DNA of 64,000 nt, from the NCBI GenBank assembly GCA_958295495.1, contig OY282352.1, positions 3,660,548 through 3,724,547 of the forward strand, read 5' to 3'. The stretch comes from an uncultured Latescibacterota bacterium (GTDB lineage: Bacteria > Latescibacterota > UBA2968 > UBA8231). This document shows positions 58,560 to 64,000 of the stretch, piece after piece. Both the position numbers and the translations under genes were made by a program. Within the stretch, counting starts at the first letter, position 1. Every line of letters begins with the position of its first letter. The notes beneath the pieces are model-generated. The model was not told where the DNA came from. It made no database searches and worked only from the letters and a program-made list of their open reading frames with translations.

Positions 58560-60445
58560 TAGAACGAATAGACCAACGACGCTCCACCCACGCCGACGCA
58601 GGCCCCCATGATAAACCCCAAAAAGAGCGGCCGTACTTTCCTGTATAGAATGACCCCTCCGTAGCTAATCAGAATCGACTTAACAAGCCAAGCTAGGAAC
58701 ATCCCAAACCAGTCGCCGCGCACGGTATTGGTCAGGGCCACGGCTAGCCCCACCGGGTGCAAGGGCCAGCCGGCTAGGCGGTGCTGGGCCAAGGAGAGCA
58801 GCCCGGCGAGTCCAGCGCCGATGCCGGTGAACAGGGTGGTCAGGTGCTGGGGCGGGTGCGGATTGTTGACCGTTTTGGCGACCCAGCCCCACTTGCTCAG
58901 CGGCGAGGCGATGTAGTACCAGCGGAAGCCGTGCATCATGCCGTGCTGATAGCCCAGCCATATATAGACTGCGATGGTGGTGACCGCGCTGACGACGAGG
59001 GCGGAGGTGAGGAAGAACAGCAGCTTGCGGGCGCTGATCTTTTCCTTGGCCTCCTCGCAGACCTTAAAGGCGTGGGCCATCGTGCCCATGAAGAACAATT
59101 GCACGTCCGCGGCCCAGACCATGTTGAGCCCCATAGCAGTGAGGCCCTTATCGCCGAAATAGGCCGTGCCGAAGATGTTGGTAAAGAGCGGCGGGATGGA
59201 ATGGGGGGCGCGCAGCGTCCCCAAGCCGGTCTGCACCAGCAAGCGCGCAGTGCCCAAGAACACCAACAGCGCGACCAACAGAAAGGCCAAACTCCAGCCG
59301 AGGGAAAGGCCGGTGGCATGGAGGAAGTACGCCATATAGCTCAGCCCGGCGACCCCCATCAGCGCCGAGGTGCGCGGCGCGGGCAGGTGCGCGTCTGGGC
59401 CTCTTGCGCCGCTGGCGATAGTGCGCCACTGGTCTTTGAGGAAGTCGCGCGACATCCACAGCGACGAGACGATCAGGAAGATGAGTGCCCCCATCTGCTG
59501 ATGCGACATCAGCACCGAGACCTGCTGGTGTGGCTGGGCAGGGAGGTTGACGGCAACCCCCAAAAAGCCCAACAGGCCGTGTTCGAGATAGACGAGGATG
59601 TGCAAGAGCCAGACGCTCAAGAGCACATTGAGGTTGAGCAGATAGCCCAAGCCGACGACGAGGAAGTTGACGTTGAGCGAATATGAGATGCCGATGCGGC
59701 GCAAAAAGATGCGCGTAGAGGGGATGCCGAAGTTGTGAATGGTCTCAAAGTCGAACACTTGGTCGAGCATGTTGACGGTTGGAATGATCGCGGCGATGAA
59801 GAACCCGGCCCAGAAGAGCGGGTTCTTAAAGAGGCTTTTGCCCGGGTCTTTTAGGCTTTCGACCATCGCCGTTGGCACTACGGCCAAGGGATAGACCAAG
59901 CGCTCGCCGCGCGCCCACTGGTGGTGGAGTAGGGCGATGAGCGAGAAGCTGACCAAAAAGAAGGCGACCATGAAGAGGCCCCAGAAAACACAAGGGCCGA
60001 GCCAAGCATCCCACGGCAGCGGCGTCCCTGCTGGGGCCCCCTCGAAGAGGTTGCGGATCATCTTCAGGTCGCGCGGGGCGGCCCACTCGGGGATGTGGTC
60101 CCAGAGGAGGGCGCGCCAGTTGTTTTCCGGGGTGGCGTAGTAGAAGACGCCGGCGAGCAGGGGAATAAAATAGCCGCCAAAGCCCATGGTCGGCATGATT
60201 GTAGCCACCATCAGCGCGGCGTACAGGAGGGCAAAAGTCGAAGTCGGCAACCGCAGGAAGGGCCGCATCAGCGCGAGCAGCAAGGCGGTAAGCGCGACCC
60301 AGAACAGGGCGAAGATGACGCCGACCGCGTTGAAATGGTCGGCGTAGCCCGAGTAGTGGTCGAGCAGTATGTAGCTGCGCACCCCAATGAAGTTGTGGCC
60401 GACGCACAGGGCCATGGCCAGCGTCCATTCGAGGGCGGGGCGCAT
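58550..60445 (-). CDS. Large polytopic membrane protein (DUF6785/DUF6784-like)
   Basis: The 631 residues include about 14 predicted membrane helices (for example ALEWTLAMALCVGHNFIG, FFIPLLAGVFYYATPENN, GLSYMAYFLHATGL, AVALTNTVRGDWFGMFLA). The pattern (SHQQMGALIFLIVSSLWM, FTNIFGTAYFGDKG, GFRWYYIASPLSKWGWVAKT) fits a family of unknown function, DUF6785/6784, found in Planctomycetota-like bacteria. Transport is likely. ATG 60445 overlaps the stop of the small lipoprotein gene by one base; a GTG three bases upstream is also possible. Confidence 0.65.
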   Translation of the reverse strand: MRPALEWTLAMALCVGHNFIGVRSYILLDHYSGYADHFNAVGVIFALFWVALTALLLALMRPFLRLPTSTFALLYAALMVATIMPTMGFGGYFIPLLAGVFYYATPENNWRALLWDHIPEWAAPRDLKMIRNLFEGAPAGTPLPWDAWLGPCVFWGLFMVAFFLVSFSLIALLHHQWARGERLVYPLAVVPTAMVESLKDPGKSLFKNPLFWAGFFIAAIIPTVNMLDQVFDFETIHNFGIPSTRIFLRRIGISYSLNVNFLVVGLGYLLNLNVLLSVWLLHILVYLEHGLLGFLGVAVNLPAQPHQQVSVLMSHQQMGALIFLIVSSLWMSRDFLKDQWRTIASGARGPDAHLPAPRTSALMGVAGLSYMAYFLHATGLSLGWSLAFLLVALLVFLGTARLLVQTGLGTLRAPHSIPPLFTNIFGTAYFGDKGLTAMGLNMVWAADVQLFFMGTMAHAFKVCEEAKEKISARKLLFFLTSALVVSAVTTIAVYIWLGYQHGMMHGFRWYYIASPLSKWGWVAKTVNNPHPPQHLTTLFTGIGAGLAGLLSLAQHRLAGWPLHPVGLAVALTNTVRGDWFGMFLAWLVKSILISYGGVILYRKVRPLFLGFIMGACVGVGGASLVYSFYYF

Positions 60446-60750
60446 CACTTGTTGCCCTTGCGCCCGGCCTCCCAGTCGTCGAGCATTTTGAGCAGTGCTT
60501 CTACGTCGCGGTTGCCGGCCTGGATCTCCTGCATGATGCGGGCTAAGGTGAGGACGAAGCCAGTGGGGGGGGGCCAGCCGGGATTCTGGTGCTCAAAGGT
60601 AGCCTTCCAGAGGTCCCAGTGGACTTGGAAGCCGGGCCGGCCGCCGATATTGCGGGTGACGCGCACGACGCGGGCGTCTTCTTCGCTGGCGCAGGCCCCG
60701 AAAGCGAGGAGGGCGGCAAGGGCAAAAGTTGCGAATTTGGCAAGGGGCAT
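60445..60750 (-). CDS. Small lipoprotein, 101 residues
   Basis: The 101-residue protein has a lipoprotein signal (ATFALAALLAFGACASEED, Cys20). Its mature part is polar and helical (FVLTLARIMQEIQAGNRDVE and ALLKMLDDWEAGRKGNK). I recognise no family. Its TGA overlaps the start of the membrane-protein gene, so the two are translated together and probably form one complex. It begins after GGACTCCGCCCC without a clear ribosome site. Confidence 0.6.
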   Translation of the reverse strand: MPLAKFATFALAALLAFGACASEEDARVVRVTRNIGGRPGFQVHWDLWKATFEHQNPGWPPPTGFVLTLARIMQEIQAGNRDVEALLKMLDDWEAGRKGNK

Positions 60751-60762
60751 GGGGCGGAGTCC

Positions 60763-61118
60763 TCAGCGAATGGAACCAGCGGTCAGTCCTTTGACAAAGC
60801 GGCGCTGCATGGCAAGATAGAGTATAGTAACGGGCAGCGACAAGACCACGACGTGTAGCCGATGCCGAGGTAGTTGAACTGGCGCGAAAGCGGCAGCATG
60901 AGGATCTGGAAAGGCACGGTGAGCCCGGCGAGGAAGAAGATGCGGCCCGTGTGCATGCGGCGGCGCGTGAGCGAGTACGCGGCCATGGAGGCCACGACGA
61001 TGAGCGCGGCGATGACGGCGGCGCACATCAGCAGGCTGTTGAACATCGGCGCGACTAGCTTGATGCCGGTGAAGGTGTAGTGGTAGTTTTCGAGGGCTGA
61101 GGCGGTGGAGTTCTGCAT
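60763..61118 (-). pseudogene. Truncated, frameshifted CUT1 sugar-transporter permease
   Basis: From 61118 the minus strand reads the middle of a MalG-type permease (SALENYHYTFTGIKLVAPMF, MAAYSLTRRRMHTGRIFFLA, VPFQILMLPLSRQFNYLGIG). The C-terminal part continues in another frame (VVLSLPVTILYLAMQRRFVK, GLTAGSIR) to a stop at 60763. The N-terminal helix and the EAA-loop region are missing. It runs opposite to the intact permease genes and is a remnant of another importer. Confidence 0.8.
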
Positions 61119-61182
61119 GGCGCAGGTGTTACTAAAAAAAGGGGACTAGGATGTCAAGCACGGCTCGATCCACGAGGATACC

Positions 61183-62088
61183 ATGAGCGAAGTACTGACG
61201 CAGTACCGCAGGCATAAAGGGCTATTGCTGCTGGTGGCACCGGGGCTGGCCTTTTTCCTCGTCTTCAATTACCTGCCCATGTTCGGGCTGGTGCTCGCCT
61301 TTAAGGAATTCCGCCTGAGCGCCGGCATCCTCGGCAGCGAGTGGAGCGGGTTGGCGAATTTTTCCCGCCTCTTCGGCGGGGCCGACTTTCCCAATGCCCT
61401 GCGCAACACGGTAGCCATCAGCTTCTTGCGCTTGCTGTTCGGCTTTTTCGCGCCGATCGCCCTGGCACTGATGCTCAACGAGATCCGCGTTTCTTGGTAC
61501 AAGCGCACCGTGCAGACAGTGACCTATATCCCCTATTTCCTCTCGTGGGTCATCTTGGGCGGCATCTTCCTGATGATCTTCTCGCAGAGCGGGCCGGCCA
61601 ACCAGATCGCCCAGCTCTTTGGCGTCTCTGCCATTGAGTTCCTCACCGACGATTTTTGGTTTATCGCGGTGGTCATCGCCACCGGGATATGGCAGGCGGC
61701 CGGCTACGGGGCGGTGATCTACCTAGCGGCGCTGGCCGGGATTTCCCCGGACTTGTACGAGGCGGCCGTCGTCGATGGGGCCGGGCGCTGGAAGCAGACC
61801 TTGCACGTCACGCTCCCGGGGCTGGTGCCGACGATTATCACGCTTTTCATCCTCAATCTCGGCCACGTACTCAACGCTGGCTTCGATCAGATTTACAACA
61901 TGTACAATCCCATGGTGTACGACGCGGCCGACATTATCGATACATACGTCCTGCGGCGGATCGTGCTGATGGACTTTGGGCTGGCGACCGGGGCCGGGCT
62001 TTTTAAGTCCGTGGTAGGCTTGTTGATGGTGGTGTTGGCCAACTCGCTGGCTCGGCGGCTCAGCCGAGGGGAGCAGGGAATATGGTAA
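61183..62088 (+). CDS. CUT1-family ABC sugar permease (LplB/YteP-like)
   Basis: The 301-residue inner-membrane protein has six membrane helices and the permease EAA loop EAAVVDGAGRWKQTLHVTLP in the second half. The N-terminus (HKGLLLLVAPGLAFFLVFNY, LPMFGLVLAFKEFRLSAGI) is typical of the LplB type that pairs with LplA-like binding proteins. The next permease gene overlaps its end by seven bases, so the two form one heterodimeric channel. The ATPase must be encoded elsewhere. Confidence 0.92.
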   Translation: MSEVLTQYRRHKGLLLLVAPGLAFFLVFNYLPMFGLVLAFKEFRLSAGILGSEWSGLANFSRLFGGADFPNALRNTVAISFLRLLFGFFAPIALALMLNEIRVSWYKRTVQTVTYIPYFLSWVILGGIFLMIFSQSGPANQIAQLFGVSAIEFLTDDFWFIAVVIATGIWQAAGYGAVIYLAALAGISPDLYEAAVVDGAGRWKQTLHVTLPGLVPTIITLFILNLGHVLNAGFDQIYNMYNPMVYDAADIIDTYVLRRIVLMDFGLATGAGLFKSVVGLLMVVLANSLARRLSRGEQGIW

Positions 62089-62960
62089 GCCGCACGCGAG
62101 GCGAGAAGGCGTTCAACGTCTTTAACCTGACGGTGTTGGGCTTGGTCGGGCTGATGGCGCTCTATCCTTTCGCGTACACGATTTCGATGTCGTTGAGCAG
62201 CGCTGCCGAGGCCATGCGCGCCAGCCTGCACCTCTACCCGCGGGACGTTTCGCTGACCTCGTACCGCATGGTGCTGTCCAACCCCGAGATCGTCACGGGG
62301 TTCACCAACTCGATCCTGCGCACGGTCTTGGGCACGGCCCTGACCCTCTTTTTTACTTGCCTGACGGCCTATCCGCTGGCGCGACGCGAAATGCCCCACC
62401 GCAGCCTGCTGCTGTTCTTGGTGCTTTTCACCATGCTCTTTAGCGGCGGCATTGTCCCCAACTATCTGCTGGTCAAAAATCTAGGCCTGATCGACTCAAT
62501 ATGGGCGCTGGTACTGCCGCAGATGCTGACGGCCTTCAACATCATCGTGGTCAAGAATTTCTTTCAAGCCATTCCCGAAAGCCTGGCCGAGTCGGCCAAG
62601 ATCGACGGGGCCAGCGAGGTCAATATCCTCTTTAGGATATACGTGCCCCTTTCCAAGCCAGTGCTGGCGACGATTGGGCTGTGGATGGCGGTGGCGCACT
62701 GGAACCACTGGTTCGACGCCATGCTCTACATCGCGTCGGACGAGAACCAGGTCTTGCAGACCTTTTTACAGCGGATCGTCATCGAAAACAGCGTCGAGCT
62801 GATCGAGCAGGGATTGGTCGATCCGAACATCACCGAGTTTACGCCCGAGACGATCAAGGCGGCGACCGTGGTCGTCACCATCCTGCCGATGCTGTTGATC
62901 TATCCGTTCGTGCAGAAGTACTTCGTGCGCGGGATCATGCTGGGGAGCGTCAAGGAGTAA
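62082..62960 (+). CDS. CUT1-family ABC sugar permease (LplC/YtcP-like)
   Basis: The 292-residue inner-membrane protein is the second permease of the importer, with MSLSSAAEAMRASLHLYPRD and SLTSYRMVLSNPEIVTGFTN near the N-terminus, then the EAA loop ESLAESAKIDGASEVNILFR and the C-terminal YPFVQKYFVRGIMLGSVKE. This YtcP-type ending is specific to LplC-like proteins. It is co-translated with the LplB-like gene (seven-base overlap). The next gene, convergent, begins after 12 bases. Confidence 0.92.
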   Translation: MVSRTRGEKAFNVFNLTVLGLVGLMALYPFAYTISMSLSSAAEAMRASLHLYPRDVSLTSYRMVLSNPEIVTGFTNSILRTVLGTALTLFFTCLTAYPLARREMPHRSLLLFLVLFTMLFSGGIVPNYLLVKNLGLIDSIWALVLPQMLTAFNIIVVKNFFQAIPESLAESAKIDGASEVNILFRIYVPLSKPVLATIGLWMAVAHWNHWFDAMLYIASDENQVLQTFLQRIVIENSVELIEQGLVDPNITEFTPETIKAATVVVTILPMLLIYPFVQKYFVRGIMLGSVKE

Positions 62961-62972
62961 ACGCGCTCGCGC

Positions 62973-63800
62973 TCACATCTGAAAGCCGCCGGCCACCAAC
63001 AGCGACACGCCAGTGAGGTACTCGGCTTCGTCCGAAGCGAGAAAGGCCACGGTGCGGGCCACGTCCTCGGGCGTGCCCACGCGGCCCAAGGGGGTTTGCG
63101 CTTCGAGGTCGTGGACCAAGGCGGCTGTGGTGTCGGCGTCTGGCTCGTCGCGCTCGGCGAGGCCCGCGGCGATGTAGTGGGTGCGCTCGGTGAGGGTATT
63201 GCCCGGGCAGACGGCGTTGACGTTGATCCGGTGGGCGGCGAGCTCGCCGGCGAGGGATTGGGTAAAGCCAATGATGGCGAATTTGGACGCGCAGTACGCG
63301 GCGTAGCGCGGCAATCCTTGGCGGCCGGCCGTAGAGGACATGTTGATGATCTTGCCGCCGTCGCCGCGGTCAATCAGGTGCCGGGCCACGGCGCGCGCGC
63401 AGAGAAAGGTGCCCTTGAGGTTGACGCTTTGCACTTGGTCCCAAGCGGCTTCGCTCAGCTCGACGACTGGGACGCGATCTGGCCCGGGGCGCGAGCCGGC
63501 GTTGTTGACCAGCAAGTCGATGCGGCCAAAGCGGGCGAGCGCGTCTTGCACCATGCCCTCGACTTGGGCGGCGTCGGACACGTCGGCTGCCACCGCGAGG
63601 GCCTGCCGCCCGGCGGCTTCGACTTCGGCGACGAGGGCGGGCAGGCCGCCCCAGCCAGACGCGCTATAGGGCTGGGCGCGCAAGTCGTTGACCACGAGGT
63701 CGCAGCCTTCGCGTGCAAGTCGCTGGCAGATGGCGCGGCCAATGCCGTGTTCGCCGCCTGCGCCGGTGACGAGGGCGACTTTGCCGTTGAGATTGTACAT
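62973..63800 (-). CDS. Short-chain dehydrogenase/reductase (SDR)
   Basis: The 275-residue enzyme starts at ATG 63800 after GGAGAAAC. It shows the classical SDR motifs: VALVTGAGGEHGIGRAI (cofactor-binding TGxxxGxG, with an extended loop), NNAGSRPGPDRV, the catalytic Ser in IINMSSTAGRQG and Tyr/Lys in YAAYCASKFAI, and VCPGNTLTERT. It is an NAD(P)-dependent oxidoreductase of sugars, alcohols or acyl groups. It is 28 bases after an Rrf2-type regulator gene and probably co-transcribed. Confidence 0.92.
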   Translation of the reverse strand: MYNLNGKVALVTGAGGEHGIGRAICQRLAREGCDLVVNDLRAQPYSASGWGGLPALVAEVEAAGRQALAVAADVSDAAQVEGMVQDALARFGRIDLLVNNAGSRPGPDRVPVVELSEAAWDQVQSVNLKGTFLCARAVARHLIDRGDGGKIINMSSTAGRQGLPRYAAYCASKFAIIGFTQSLAGELAAHRINVNAVCPGNTLTERTHYIAAGLAERDEPDADTTAALVHDLEAQTPLGRVGTPEDVARTVAFLASDEAEYLTGVSLLVAGGFQM

Positions 63801-63828
63801 GAGTTTCTCCGCGTTTGAAAATCGACCT

Positions 63829-64000
63829 CTAAGCCGATATATCGAGCAGGGCCTCTTCGTCGGCGAGGGCATAGCCTTGTTCGAGCAGGTCGGCGAGGGT
63901 TGTGCGCGATAAAATTTGATCGACGGCCTGCTGCACTTGCCCCCACAGCGCGCGCACCGAACACGCGGTGAGCGAGTGCGTACAGCAATCCGCGCTACCG
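63829..64000 (-). CDS. C-terminal end of an Rrf2-family transcriptional regulator (partial)
   Basis: The frame running off the window edge reads SADCCTHSLTACSVRALWGQ, then VQQAVDQILSRTTLADLLEQ and a short acidic tail. The 'C...H.....C......W..V..A....L..TTLADL' ending is typical of Rrf2/IscR regulators, including the cysteine cluster that can bind an Fe-S cluster. The DNA-binding N-terminus lies outside the window. It may control the SDR gene that follows. Confidence 0.75.
   Translation of the reverse strand, partial: GSADCCTHSLTACSVRALWGQVQQAVDQILSRTTLADLLEQGYALADEEALLDISA

Noticed and set aside
1..64000. CRISPR arrays, rRNA and tRNA genes
   Set aside because: No regularly spaced identical repeats, no rRNA-like stretch and no cloverleaf I could support by eye; a tRNA scan would be needed to be sure about tRNAs.

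Overview
The window is high-GC bacterial DNA with dense, mostly short-spaced genes. Housekeeping genes (yicC, a CMP-kinase-like gene, coaBC, family-4 uracil-DNA glycosylase, dnaB, obg, HU, a dapF-like gene) alternate with large accessory blocks. Several secreted proteins end in FlgD-like or type-IX-like sorting domains of the 'YPNPFNP...YDVLGRRV...AGVY' kind. Together with the many sulfatases, phytanoyl-CoA-dioxygenase-like proteins, a Gfo/Idh/MocA oxidoreductase and an LplABC-type sugar importer, this suggests an uncultured member of the FCB group or a neighbouring phylum (Latescibacterota-like). That placement is inference; no rRNA or tRNA gene was recognised.

Layout. 1-2013: MacB-like permease, small Xre-like regulator, AdoMet decarboxylase. 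2020-7924: minus-strand DUF4159 protein and two tandem paralogous FG-GAP/VCBS secreted proteins. 8001-9166: an intact IS4-family element with 18-bp terminal repeats and a 9-bp target duplication, inserted in the stem of a terminator. 9244-10610: a small, more AT-rich island (a two-helix SLATT-like membrane protein, two tiny proteins, broken helix-turn-helix remnants). 10621-14449: sensor kinase, sigma-54 response regulator and secreted coiled-coil protein in one operon. 14603-16384: MbnP/MbnH metal-protein pair. 16510-21898: HU, DUF4932 protease-like protein, class III aminotransferase, GH127, outer-membrane protein. 21911-22475: remnants of a GH127 gene and a cytosine methyltransferase. 22497-30552: nucleosidase, DapF-like protein, a protease-propeller-barrel protein, PQQ-propeller lipoprotein, small membrane proteins, FN3/NHL lipoprotein. 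30633-36756: housekeeping cluster. 36772-41340: two large secreted discoidin-like proteins. 41395-64000: accessory catabolic region with two sulfatases, two PhyH-like proteins flanking a coupled 52-residue ORF, Gfo/Idh/MocA oxidoreductase, TPR proteins, CBM9-like proteins, solute-binding protein and two CUT1 permeases (no ATPase in the window), DUF3604 protein, large membrane protein, SDR and the end of an Rrf2-type regulator.

Two themes stand out. First, several core-type enzymes have changed catalytic residues: the DapF homologue has serine at both catalytic-cysteine positions, the CoaC half of CoaBC lacks the usual Asn and Cys, and the PhyH pair lacks an obvious HxD motif. Second, the gaps between accessory genes hold debris: chimeric fragments, internally deleted genes and frameshifts, many of them pieces of families that also have an intact copy nearby. 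The sugar-related region (sulfatases, GH127, importer, oxidoreductase, CBM9 proteins) looks like equipment for taking up and breaking down sulfated polysaccharide.
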